Positions 34,502 through 42,876 of a stretch of 64,000 bases of DNA are shown here, piece after piece. Both the position numbers and the translations under genes were made by a program. The notes beneath the pieces were generated by a model, which did no database searches, had not been told where the DNA came from, and was given only the letters and a program-made list of their open reading frames with translations. Numbering within the stretch: position 1 is the stretch's first letter; every line of letters begins with the position of its first letter. This stretch comes from Deltaproteobacteria bacterium (lineage in GTDB: Bacteria > Desulfobacterota > Desulfobacteria > Desulfobacterales > B30-G6). The stretch is taken from assembly GCA_022340465.1 (NCBI GenBank), contig JAJDNW010000088.1, forward strand, positions 1-64,000, read 5' to 3'.

Positions 34502-36502
34502 TTAGACCTTCCTCCCTGCCTCGAACCCACCGTGGACGGCGTCGAAAGCCAGGGCTATCTTGGCGGCGTCGCCCGCCACCCGACAGGGGATGCCCATCTT
34601 CTCGACGGGTTCCTGCAGCGGGTTGTGAGCCTCCGAACCCATCGCCAGGACCACGGAATCGGCAGGAATTTCCTCTGCCTTGCCGTCCTTTTCCACGACG
34701 ACCCCGGTTTCCGTTATTTCCAGAGCCCTGGTTGACACACTGGTTTTGACCCCGATGCGGGAGATCTCCTGCAGCATCCCCCAGCGGGTGGAAAGACCGA
34801 TGCCCTTGCCGATTCTTTTGAGCATTTCGATGAGCACGATCTCCTTGGTGCCGTGTGTGGCCATTGCCAGAAGGTCTTCGGGTGATTCGGCCCCGTTGAC
34901 CAGCAGAAACTTCACCGCGTCTCCCGAAAGGGTTCCTTTTTCCGCCAGGAAAAGTGCGGTTTCCACCCCCACGGCCCCGCCGCCGATGACGACGACCCGC
35001 TTCCCGGTATATACCTTGTCCTGCAGCACGTCCCAGGCCTGGACCACGTGGGGAAGGCCGACGCCCTTGACAGGCGGTTTGATGGGACGCGCGCCGGTTG
35101 CCAGAATAACGCTGTCCGGATCTTCACCGGCGATGAGCTTTTCATCGACGCCCGTGTTCAGCGACACCTTTATACCGTTGACCGCCACCTGAGCAGCCAG
35201 GTCCCGGGCCAGTTCCGCGAACTCATCCCTTCCCGGGGGAGCCGCCGCCAGAAAAAGCTGCCCGCCCAGTCGATCCGCCTGTTCGTAGATCGTGACCTCG
35301 TGGCCGCATTCGCGGGCGGCCAAGGCGGCACTCATGCCCGCCGGACCACCGCCGACAACCATCACTCTCTTCGGACTATCGGTAACCCCGGCGCGGCACT
35401 CCAATTCATGGCCGGCTTTGGGATTGCACAGGCACTCCACGGCCTTACCCCTGAATATATTGTCGAAGCATCCCTGGGCACAGGCGATGCAGTGTACGAT
35501 TTCGTTTTCCCGACCGCTCCTGGCCTTTTCAGGAAGAAAAGGATCGGCGATCAGGGAACGCCCCATGGCCACCATGTCACACACACCGTCGCCGATCATT
35601 TCCCTGGCAACAGCCGGGTCGTTGATCCGGTGGCTGGCGATCACGGGAATGTCCACCAGGTCCTTGATTCCCCTGGCCAAATAACCAAACACCCCGCGGG
35701 GAACGGAAGTGACGATCTGCGGTACCCTGGCTTCATGCCAGCCTACATTGATGCACAGGGCATCCACCCCCGCCTTAACCAGTGCCACGGCGTATTCCTG
35801 CAGTTCCCTGCGTCCCTGACCGCCCGGCATGAAATCATTGCCGTTCATACGCACGATCAGTGGGAAATCACCGCCCGTTGCGGCCTTGATTTTGCGCACG
35901 ATCGTAAGACCGAAACGCATTCTGTTTTCATAGGTTCCGCCGTATTCGTCACTGCGCTGATTGGTCAACGGTGAAAGAAACTCGGAAATGAGATACCCTG
36001 TTCCGCTCAACACCTCCACCGCATCGAAACCGGCCTTTTTTACGCGTGCAGCTGCAGCCGCAAAGCTATCGATGATGCTGCCGATCTCATCGTGCCGTAG
36101 TTCACGCGGCACCTCCTTGGTGAGCCGGGAGGCGATGGGTGAAGGCGCCACCGGCTTGTTGCCCCCCATCAGAAAAGAAAAATTGTACCGACCGGCATGA
36201 TTGATCTGCACGGCACTGCGCGCCCCGTTTTCCCTGATGCCGCCGGCAAGCTTCGAAAGGCCCGGTAGATAGGCATCATCATGCGCACCGATGTTCAAAG
36301 GAGACCCCGAGCGTTCATCGACGGTGGCAAAGCCCACACTGATCATGCCGACGCCCCCCCGCGCCCGTTCTGCATAAAATTCGACCATCCGGTCGGTCAC
36401 TTCGTAGTTTTGCGCCATGTTCAAGTGCATGGCCGGCAGATAGATCCTGTTTTTGACCTCCAGACGGTTGATTCTGATGGGGCTGAAAATCGGATCCTGC
36501 AT
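34502..36502 (-). CDS. 2,4-dienoyl-CoA reductase-like flavoenzyme (OYE + Fe-S + FAD/NAD)
   Basis: A 666-residue enzyme with the FadH/trimethylamine-dehydrogenase layout. It has an FMN TIM-barrel (1-~330), a [4Fe-4S] ligand set C-x2-C-x3-C-x11-C (CIACAQGC ... ECLC near 340-355), an FAD-binding Rossmann motif (VVGGGPAGMSAALAARECG, near 383) and an NAD-binding motif (VVIGGGAVGVETALF, near 505). It passes electrons from NAD(P)H through FAD and the cluster to FMN. A role in dienoyl-CoA or other unsaturated-acid reduction, or trimethylamine-type amine oxidation, fits; the substrate is uncertain. Flanked by two sigma-54 regulators. Confidence 0.9.
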   Translation of the reverse strand: MQDPIFSPIRINRLEVKNRIYLPAMHLNMAQNYEVTDRMVEFYAERARGGVGMISVGFATVDERSGSPLNIGAHDDAYLPGLSKLAGGIRENGARSAVQINHAGRYNFSFLMGGNKPVAPSPIASRLTKEVPRELRHDEIGSIIDSFAAAAARVKKAGFDAVEVLSGTGYLISEFLSPLTNQRSDEYGGTYENRMRFGLTIVRKIKAATGGDFPLIVRMNGNDFMPGGQGRRELQEYAVALVKAGVDALCINVGWHEARVPQIVTSVPRGVFGYLARGIKDLVDIPVIASHRINDPAVAREMIGDGVCDMVAMGRSLIADPFLPEKARSGRENEIVHCIACAQGCFDNIFRGKAVECLCNPKAGHELECRAGVTDSPKRVMVVGGGPAGMSAALAARECGHEVTIYEQADRLGGQLFLAAAPPGRDEFAELARDLAAQVAVNGIKVSLNTGVDEKLIAGEDPDSVILATGARPIKPPVKGVGLPHVVQAWDVLQDKVYTGKRVVVIGGGAVGVETALFLAEKGTLSGDAVKFLLVNGAESPEDLLAMATHGTKEIVLIEMLKRIGKGIGLSTRWGMLQEISRIGVKTSVSTRALEITETGVVVEKDGKAEEIPADSVVLAMGSEAHNPLQEPVEKMGIPCRVAGDAAKIALAFDAVHGGFEAGRKV

Positions 36503-36586
36503 GCGTCTCTCCTTTCCGGCCGTTCGACCGGCATTCCTAATCCTCGATCGATTTTTCCAACCCTTTGAAAAACCGGTCTATTTTTT

Positions 36587-36709
36587 TTAGACTGCTTTTG
36601 CGCCTTCCTCTATTTTCTTGCCGGCCTTATTCACGGCTTCTCCGCAGCAAACGGCGGGCGTCTTCACCATAAGACATCTGTCTGTTTTGACCCCAGCATT
36701 GGGGTTCAC
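36587..36709 (-). CDS. Putative 40-residue ORF coupled to the PAS/sigma-54 gene
   Basis: Immediately after the upstream regulator gene, GTG at 36709-36707 overlaps its TGA (GTGA). A 40-codon frame in a different register runs to TAA at 36589-36587. An internal ATG at 36670 gives a 27-residue form. The peptide looks protein-like: [18 protein letters not shown], then a Lys/Glu-rich amphipathic stretch [14 protein letters not shown]. No family is recognised and there is no strong Shine-Dalgarno for either start. The stop is followed by a 5-bp stem with a 7-A loop. Confidence 0.33.
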   Translation of the reverse strand: MNPNAGVKTDRCLMVKTPAVCCGEAVNKAGKKIEEGAKAV

Positions 36710-38112
36710 GACCCCGGTGACAAAGGGATATCCCACTTCTTCATATATTTCCATACAGCGGTTCGGCTAACTCCCAATTGCCTGGCAACCTCGGCTTTGT
36801 TCCAACCACACTGGTCGAGAAGTGCCAGCAAGCCGGTCCTGTCGACGGCCGTTCTCCTTTTTGGAAAGCCGGCAACGCCGCCGCCGGTATGGGTTGCGGC
36901 AGGTCTGTATTCTGCCCGCCGCAGTTCAACGGGGAGATCGAACAGGTCGATTTCACCTTTCCGACACAGGACAAAGGCATGCTCGATCGCATTTTCCAGC
37001 TCGCGCACATTTCCCAGCCAGGGGTAATCCAGGAACAGTCGCATGGCCATCGATGAAAGTCCGCGGATGTTTTTTCCCGTCTTCCCATTCAAGCGATCGA
37101 TAAAATAGGCCGTCAGCAGGGGTATATCCTCCTTGCGCTCCCTCAAAGGCGGCACGAAAATGGGAAACACCTTGAGACGATAATAAAGGTCCTCCCTAAA
37201 TTTTCCCTCTTTGACCAGCCGGAAAAGATCCTTGTTGGTCGAAGCAATAACCCGGATATCGATTTTTATTCTGCGGGACTCTCCCACCCGCTCGATTTCC
37301 CGCTCCTGGAGGACCCTGAGAAGCTTTACCTGAATAAAAGGGCTGATTTCGCCGATTTCATCCAAGAGTATCGTGCCGCCGGCAGCCTCTTCGAAACGGC
37401 CGGCTCTGTCGCGAACCGCGCCAGTGAAGGCGCCTTTCACGTGGCCGAAGAGCTCACTCTCCAGAAGGGACTCGGAAAGAGCGCTGCAGTTCACCGCCAC
37501 CATGGGTGCATCGGCCCGTCCCCCGTTGAAGTGAATGGCACCGGCCACGAGTTCCTTTCCTGTGCCGCTTTCTCCCTGGATAAGAATGGTTGCCTCGCTG
37601 GAAGCCGCCGCCCGTACGGCGGAAAAAACCTGCCGCATGGCATGACTTTTCCCGATAATTTTATCCAGGCGGTGCATCTCTGCCAAACGGAGACCGAACT
37701 CCTCCGCTTTCTTACGGGCTCGTTTCAGTTCGGTGAGGTCCGTAACCGTTTCTACGACCCCGATGACATCGCCGCTTTCATCTTTTACCAGGCGTGCGCT
37801 TTTCAAAACCGACACAGGGTAGCCGTTCTTGTGCCGCAGCACACACTCCTTGGCGTCCACCGCCCCCTTGTCGTAGATACCGCATTCCTTCACACCGGTC
37901 GGGCAAGTTTTTTCGATACAGAGATTGAAATTAAGCATGGCGCAGGAGCGCCCCTTGGCCTCGCCCTGCGTGTACCCCGATATTTTTTCCATGGATGGAT
38001 TCCACGTGGTGATCCTCCCCTGACCGTCCAAGGTGAACACGCCGTCCGCCATGGAATCCAGTAGATAACCGGCAAACCGGGAATCCAGCCTCTCCTCCGA
38101 TGTAGCGCCCAT
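36706..38112 (-). CDS. Sigma-54-dependent regulator with Cys-rich PAS domain
   Basis: About 468 residues from the ATG at 38112; a GTG at 38169 is an alternative start adding 19 residues, and neither has a strong ribosome site. An N-terminal PAS domain contains a cysteine cluster ([21 protein letters not shown] and, 14 residues on, another Cys near residue 90), suggesting a metal, Fe-S or redox sensor. The AAA+ domain follows ([35 protein letters not shown]). A Fis-type HTH ends the protein ([20 protein letters not shown]). It is upstream of the dienoyl-CoA-reductase-like gene by 203 bp on the same strand and probably controls it. Confidence 0.9.
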   Translation of the reverse strand: MGATSEERLDSRFAGYLLDSMADGVFTLDGQGRITTWNPSMEKISGYTQGEAKGRSCAMLNFNLCIEKTCPTGVKECGIYDKGAVDAKECVLRHKNGYPVSVLKSARLVKDESGDVIGVVETVTDLTELKRARKKAEEFGLRLAEMHRLDKIIGKSHAMRQVFSAVRAAASSEATILIQGESGTGKELVAGAIHFNGGRADAPMVAVNCSALSESLLESELFGHVKGAFTGAVRDRAGRFEEAAGGTILLDEIGEISPFIQVKLLRVLQEREIERVGESRRIKIDIRVIASTNKDLFRLVKEGKFREDLYYRLKVFPIFVPPLRERKEDIPLLTAYFIDRLNGKTGKNIRGLSSMAMRLFLDYPWLGNVRELENAIEHAFVLCRKGEIDLFDLPVELRRAEYRPAATHTGGGVAGFPKRRTAVDRTGLLALLDQCGWNKAEVARQLGVSRTAVWKYMKKWDIPLSPGS

Positions 38113-38402
38113 AAGCTCACTCTCGATACTGCACACGACGGTTCCCTGCCCGATTATATGCGGAAACACCGCAACATCAAACCGTTACGTAACGTTACCT
38201 CATAGCTATGCTCCCGTCGTGATGTTGTCAAATGCTTTTTATTGGCACAAAGATCGATATTTACGATTGAATGATCGTAACAGCGTGATTATCTTTTTCC
38301 AACAGACAGGATCACCTTGCTAAAAACCGGTGGGCCGTATACTGTCTCAGAATCGCAAGAGGTGCGTGCTGCGAAATAAAAATCGAACGAGGATACGGGG
38401 AT

Positions 38403-38600
38403 ATGCCGATTTACGAGTACAAATGTGAAAGCTGCGACAGCTGCTTTGAAAAGCTGGTTTTCAGCAGCGATGAAAAAGAGATTGTCTGCCCCTGCTGCGG
38501 GGGCGTCAAAACCAAAAAGCTGCTGAGTGCCGGAACGTTCGTGAGCGGGTCCGGCAGTGGGAGTGCCTGCGCTCCCAACGCATCCAGCGGCTTTTCATGA
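38403..38600 (+). CDS. FmdB-family zinc ribbon protein
   Basis: A 65-residue small protein beginning MPIYEYKCESCDSCFE. It has two Cys pairs (CESC at residues 8-11 and CPCC at residues 29-32) forming a zinc ribbon, and a Ser/Gly-rich tail. FmdB proteins were named as putative regulators near formamidase and recur beside many unrelated genes; the function is unproven. It is divergent from the sigma-54 PAS regulator (233-bp spacer) and convergent with the VWA gene. Confidence 0.85.
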   Translation: MPIYEYKCESCDSCFEKLVFSSDEKEIVCPCCGGVKTKKLLSAGTFVSGSGSGSACAPNASSGFS

Positions 38601-38613
38601 GCCGGTTGAAAAT

Positions 38614-38630
38614 TGCGGCGGTCCGCCGCA
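38614..38630. other. GC hairpin between convergent genes
   Basis: TGCGGCG (38614-38620) pairs perfectly with CGCCGCA (38624-38630) across a 3-nt loop, 13 bp after the zinc-ribbon stop. There is no T-run, so terminator function is only suggested by position. Confidence 0.3.
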
Positions 38631-38767
38631 TATGACTTATGGAAGATGAAAACCTCCGGTCCCTCTATAAAACAGGTATGAGAGCGGCGGAGTCGCGTTT
38701 CATAATTCCTTGATTCGGGCACAGACGGTCATGTTTTGGCTGAACCGGCGGTGCTCGGTTGAAGGAA

Positions 38768-39958
38768 TTATTTGGCCATGAGCTGGGTGATGGCCTTTTC
38801 CAGGCCGTCGATGGAAAGCTCGAACATGGGAAAAACGGTCCTGATGTGGTTAATCGTCTGGGTGTAGCGCCACATGTGTTCCTGAATCGGATTCAGCCAT
38901 ACGCTGTGGGAGAAGCTGTCCGCCAGCATCTGCAGACAGTCCATGCTCCTTTTGCTGCTGCGCTCTTCCAAATGGATGGATCCGTCGGCAGCCATCAATT
39001 CATAGGGAGCCATGCTGGCATCTCCGACAATGATCAGCCGCGTTTCCGGATCGTAGCGCAGGAATTCATCTATCCTGACAGGCAGCTTGTAGCGCGCCGG
39101 GTCTTTCCAGAGCGTGCCGTAGATGGTGTTGTGGAAGAAAAAGGTCTTGAGTTCCTTGAACTGGGCGCGGGCATAGTCGAAAAGCGTCTGCACCAGCTTC
39201 ACGTAAGGATCCATGGACCACCCGCCGTTGTCGATGGCAATGATGACTTTCAGCCTGTCGCGCAGGTCCCGGTCGAAAACGATCTCGATCTCACCACCGT
39301 TGCGCATGGTTCTATAGATGGTTTCGTCGATATTGACCCGATCCTTGGGCCCTGAAGGGATCATGTTGCGCAGGCGCTTCAACGCCTCGCCCATCATCGC
39401 CTGGGTGAGAGGACCCGAGAGGGAATAGTCCTTGTAGCGCCGGTCCATGGCGACCTTTACCGCAGACTTGTTCCGTGACACGCCACCCACGCGCATTCCG
39501 CCGGGATGAAACCCGGAATGCCCCACCGGGCTGGTGCCGCCGGTGCCGATCCATTTGTTGCCCCCGTGGTGCGCCTCGGTCTGCTCCTTGAGCCGCTCCT
39601 TGAAGTACTCGATCAACTCCTCGGGAGAGAGTTTTTTCAGCTTCTCCTCATCCAAATCCAGAGCATCGGCTACCGCCTTGGGGTCCTTGAGCCACTCCTC
39701 GAGCATGGCTCTGGCCATCGCATCGACCTCGAATCCCTCGTGGTCCGGAAGCTCCGCGCCCTGAAAATGGTGGGCGAACACCTGGTCGAACAAATCGAAA
39801 TAGCGCTCGCTCTTTACCAGAATCGAACGGGCCGATGTGTAGAAGTCCTCCAGGCTGCCGATCAGGTTCTTGTTCAACGCCCGATGGAGGGTCAGAAACG
39901 AGGTGGGGCTTACCGGCACCCCGGTTTCTTTCAATTTGTAAAAAAAATCGATAAACAT
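38768..39958 (-). CDS. VWA domain (CoxE-like) protein
   Basis: A 396-residue CoxE-type von Willebrand factor A protein. The N-terminal half is helical (residues 1-~180). The VWA domain follows, with a degenerate MIDAS (IAIDNGGWSMDP, where DxSxS would be expected) near residue 240. It pairs with the MoxR ATPase encoded 174 bp upstream on the same strand. MoxR/CoxE pairs act as chaperones for cofactor insertion or complex assembly (for example with CO dehydrogenase or methanol dehydrogenase). The client is not encoded nearby. Confidence 0.88.
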   Translation of the reverse strand: MFIDFFYKLKETGVPVSPTSFLTLHRALNKNLIGSLEDFYTSARSILVKSERYFDLFDQVFAHHFQGAELPDHEGFEVDAMARAMLEEWLKDPKAVADALDLDEEKLKKLSPEELIEYFKERLKEQTEAHHGGNKWIGTGGTSPVGHSGFHPGGMRVGGVSRNKSAVKVAMDRRYKDYSLSGPLTQAMMGEALKRLRNMIPSGPKDRVNIDETIYRTMRNGGEIEIVFDRDLRDRLKVIIAIDNGGWSMDPYVKLVQTLFDYARAQFKELKTFFFHNTIYGTLWKDPARYKLPVRIDEFLRYDPETRLIIVGDASMAPYELMAADGSIHLEERSSKRSMDCLQMLADSFSHSVWLNPIQEHMWRYTQTINHIRTVFPMFELSIDGLEKAITQLMAK

Positions 39959-40049
39959 AAAAAACCGCTTCGCGCTTTTTTAACAACCCACCTGCGCCGC
40001 TATATTATTCCCCTGGAAACTGAACTTCTGAGGGGTAGAGAAGTTTTAT

Positions 40050-40105
40050 CCGTCATCCCTGCGCAGGCCGGGACCCAGGGCTTTCGGCTAACTGCTTCCT
40101 GGATA
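40050..40105. repeat. Interspersed CGTCATCCCTGC-type repeat, second copy
   Basis: In the MoxR-VWA spacer, CGTCATCCCTGCGCAGGCCG begins a degenerate copy of the repeat seen at 12255-12335, ending near CTTCCTGGATAGC. The family is widely dispersed in proteobacterial genomes and marks non-coding DNA here. Confidence 0.6.
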
Positions 40106-40132
40106 GCATAATATAGTTTCTACCATCGTTGA

Positions 40133-40987
40133 TTAGAACAACCTTCGCCGTTCTGTCCGCTGCAGCGCCCTGTCGTAGTCCTGGCTCTTCTTAAAAAGTA
40201 CACCCAGAAAGGGGACATCGCCCTTGGACAGTCTCTTGGGCTTAAAATCCGGGTCTGCCTCCAGTGCCCGGATCCAGTTGATCAGCTCGCGCGTGGCCGG
40301 CCTTTTTTCGACGGCGTCTATTTCCCTCAGGCTGTAAAACGTACCGATGGCGTTTTCGATCAGTTCTTCGTCAAGATCCGGAAAATGAACCCGGATAATC
40401 TTGCGCATCATCTTGGGGTCCGGAAAGGCGATGTGGTGAAAGTTGCAGCGCCCCAAAAACGGATCGGACAGGTCCTTTTTAGCGTTTGAGGTAATAATGA
40501 TGACCGGACGGTTGCGGGCGGCGACGGTTTTATCGATTTCGATAATGTCGAATTCCATCTGATCGAGCACGTCCAGCATGTCGTCCTGAAAATCCGTGTC
40601 CGCCTTGTCGATCTCGTCGATCAGAAGGACCGTTCGATTCTCCGAAGTAAAGGCCTGGCCGATCTTGCCCATTTTGATGTACTCTTCTATGTTGCTGACA
40701 TCCCTTCCGGAGTCGCTGAAGCGGCTGTCGTTCAGTCTCGTCAGCGTATCATACTGATAGAGGGCATCCACCAGCTTCATGCTCGACTTCACATTGAGGA
40801 CAATGAGCGGCATCCTCAAGCTCTCGGCAATGGCATGGGCCAGCATGGTTTTGCCGGTTCCCGGTTCGCCCTTGAGAAGCAGCGGCATCTCCAGTGCCAT
40901 CGAAATGTTGACGATGTTGGCCAACTCTTCGTCCAGAACATAACGGGTCGCCCCTGTAAATGCGCTACCATTTTCAATCGCTACCAT
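40133..40987 (-). CDS. MoxR-family AAA+ ATPase
   Basis: A 284-residue MoxR ATPase. Walker A is GEPGTGKTML (near residue 41), Walker B LLIDEIDKAD (near 122), sensor 1 VIITSNAKKDLSD (near 165), and a C-terminal lid domain follows. It works with VWA proteins to remodel or load cofactors into enzyme complexes, and its partner is the CoxE-like gene downstream. Start at 40987 overlaps by 7 bp the end of the adjacent pseudogene, so the two were once an overlapping transcription unit. Confidence 0.9.
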   Translation of the reverse strand: MVAIENGSAFTGATRYVLDEELANIVNISMALEMPLLLKGEPGTGKTMLAHAIAESLRMPLIVLNVKSSMKLVDALYQYDTLTRLNDSRFSDSGRDVSNIEEYIKMGKIGQAFTSENRTVLLIDEIDKADTDFQDDMLDVLDQMEFDIIEIDKTVAARNRPVIIITSNAKKDLSDPFLGRCNFHHIAFPDPKMMRKIIRVHFPDLDEELIENAIGTFYSLREIDAVEKRPATRELINWIRALEADPDFKPKRLSKGDVPFLGVLFKKSQDYDRALQRTERRRLF

Positions 40988-41323
40988 GTATCAACCTCTT
41001 TTCTGATGATTTGTGAAATATCCCTGGTCAACATAAGCACCTTTTCCGCAAATTCAAGACTCAGGGTCCCGGCGCCGCAGCTCGGCGTTATCAGCGACTG
41101 GGACAGGATCGTCTCCCTTTCGATCCCCAGAGCCGCCATCGCATCGACTTTTGCATAAAACTGTTCTACCAGGGAGACGACCTGCCACCTGGTCTTCATG
41201 GCTATCAGCTTTACAGCGGTATTGCGGGTCTGGTCGTCGTAAAAAAGAGAGCGCCTCTGCGTCGTCCATGAAAGGCAGACTGCCAATGAGGACCGGTCGG
41301 CATTTGGCGTCGAAATATGTCAT
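40981..41323 (-). pseudogene. UROD/MetE-like (methionine synthase-type) gene remnant, internally deleted and frameshifted
   Basis: Two frames on the minus strand each carry part of one family. From 41323 the N-terminus reads MTYFDAKCRPVLIGSLPFMD, the usual start of small UROD/MetE-like methyltransferases (LIGSLPH/F.D). A second frame then takes over near 41250 and ends with LGIERETILSQSLITPSCGAG and EFAEKVLMLTR, the usual C-terminus of the same family, including the zinc-type SC motif. Intact members have ~340 residues; here only ~28 + ~85 remain. About two-thirds was deleted and the parts are out of frame, so this is a pseudogene. Confidence 0.75.
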
Positions 41324-41575
41324 GCAGCCACCCCTAACTGTCTTATTTTCATCTACATTGAGACGTTGGTCAAAACGGCAACCGCTTGATCTGCGTGGAT
41401 ATCCCTATCATCTCAAAACGCATTGTCAATGAATTTAATGGGGCCGCATGTTGCGTTGACAAGCCGAATGTGATTCTATACCTCAATCTTGCAACCTTGG
41501 GGTATACGCTACAAATACCGCGCCGGCAGGCCGATGAATGCGGCCGGTACCAACCTTTTAAACGTGAGGTAGTTT

Positions 41576-42802
41576 ATGACCGGAAACAAAAGCCGGATCG
41601 ACTACGCCTCGTTGTGCGTGCATGCCGGCGAGGGGGTAGATCCCGCAACCAAAGCGTTGCGCCGCCCGATTCACATGGCCAACTCTTACGAGCTCCCCAC
41701 TGAAATAGAAGACCTGTTGGAAGTATTCTCATGGGACCACCTTGACAAGTTCCAATACACCCGTGAACACAGCGCAACCCCCAGGCATCTCGAAGAGCGA
41801 CTGGCCGCTCTCGAAGGCGGTGAGGACTGTGTGGTGACCGCCAGCGGGATGGGAGCGGTGTCGGCGCTTTTGTTCACCCTGCTAAATGCCGGCGATCACC
41901 TGGTGGCCTCGGAGGTCTGCTACACCGGCACCCAAAAACTGATGAGCACCCACCTGCCCCGCTTCGGTGTAGAGGCGACACTCGTGGACACCACCGATGT
42001 GGAAGCCGTGGCTGCGGCTATTCGACCGGAAACGAAAGCCGTCCTGGTCGAAACACCCGGGAACCCCCTGGTTTTTCTCAGCGACATCGAAAAAATTGCA
42101 GCCAAGGCCCACGCAACCGGTGCCGTCCTGATCGTAGACAGCACCTGGTCGGGCTTGATCGGCCAGAGCCCTCTGCGGTGCGGCGCCGATATTGTCATCC
42201 ACAGTGCCACCAAGTATCTGAACGGTCATGGAGACGCTCTGGGCGGAGCCATCGTGGGACCCCGCAAGCTGCTTGCGGACGTCAGGGAATACGGAATCGT
42301 CCACCTCGGCGCCTGCATCAGCCCGTTCAATGCCTGGTTGATCATGAGAGGCCTGGTCACCTTACCCCTGAGAATGGAAAAGCATGCCGACAACGCCATC
42401 AAAGTCGCCGAATTCTTACAGACCCGCAAGGGCGTGACCCATGTCCGCTATCCCGGACTTGCCGACCATCCGCAACATGGTCTGGCCTGCAAGCAGATGG
42501 GCAACTTTTCCGGGATGCTCAATTTCAGCCTGGAGATCGAACTGCTGCGCAACTTCGAGTTCCTGAAGGCGCTGCAGATGATCAAACACGCCGTCTCCCT
42601 GGGCCACGACCAGAGCCTCATCCTTTTCATACCCACGGTCTTCTTTTTTGAAGACATGGTCAACTTCAATGAATCCCAGCAAAAAAAATATGCCAGGATC
42701 ATGGGCGACGGCATCTACCGCTTCAGCGTAGGCATCGAGGATGCCGACGCCATTATCGCCGATCTGGAACAGGCGTTCGACAGGGTGGGGTTGGCCGGTT
42801 GA
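41576..42802 (+). CDS. PLP-dependent trans-sulfuration enzyme (cystathionine gamma-synthase/lyase-like)
   Basis: A 408-residue Cys/Met-metabolism PLP enzyme. The PLP Lys sits in SATKYLNGHGDALGG (near residue 212). The N-terminal segment SLCVHAGEGVDPATKALRRPIH and YTREHSATPRHLEERLAALEGGED are typical of gamma-synthases and lyases. GAGG lies 7-10 nt before the ATG. Homologues include cystathionine gamma-synthase, gamma-lyase and methionine gamma-lyase; the natural reaction cannot be chosen from sequence. The 51-bp inverted repeat begins within its stop codon. Confidence 0.88.
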   Translation: MTGNKSRIDYASLCVHAGEGVDPATKALRRPIHMANSYELPTEIEDLLEVFSWDHLDKFQYTREHSATPRHLEERLAALEGGEDCVVTASGMGAVSALLFTLLNAGDHLVASEVCYTGTQKLMSTHLPRFGVEATLVDTTDVEAVAAAIRPETKAVLVETPGNPLVFLSDIEKIAAKAHATGAVLIVDSTWSGLIGQSPLRCGADIVIHSATKYLNGHGDALGGAIVGPRKLLADVREYGIVHLGACISPFNAWLIMRGLVTLPLRMEKHADNAIKVAEFLQTRKGVTHVRYPGLADHPQHGLACKQMGNFSGMLNFSLEIELLRNFEFLKALQMIKHAVSLGHDQSLILFIPTVFFFEDMVNFNESQQKKYARIMGDGIYRFSVGIEDADAIIADLEQAFDRVGLAG

Positions 42803-42851
42803 TATGGTGCTTTGAAAAACAAACCCGCCACCTGCCAATCCAATGTTGAAA
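42801..42851 (+). repeat. 51-bp inverted repeat, left copy
   Basis: This 51-bp segment matches the reverse complement of 51941-51991 with two mismatches. It starts inside the trans-sulfuration stop codon and ends 25 bp before the ATG of an mttB-family gene; the other copy stands before a class V aminotransferase-fold gene on the opposite strand. Both copies therefore face inward, each upstream of the outermost gene of a ~9-kb block. Confidence 0.85.
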
Positions 42852-42876
42852 CGCGCAACTTAGTTAAGGAGGTCGA

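Noticed and set aside
38243-38257. Possible -24/-12 promoter (TGGCACA...TCGA) upstream of the FmdB gene
   Set aside because: The -12 GC is missing, so it does not meet the consensus.
41456-41482. TTGACA / TATACC promoter before the trans-sulfuration gene
   Set aside because: The spacer is only 15 bp, too short for a confident call.
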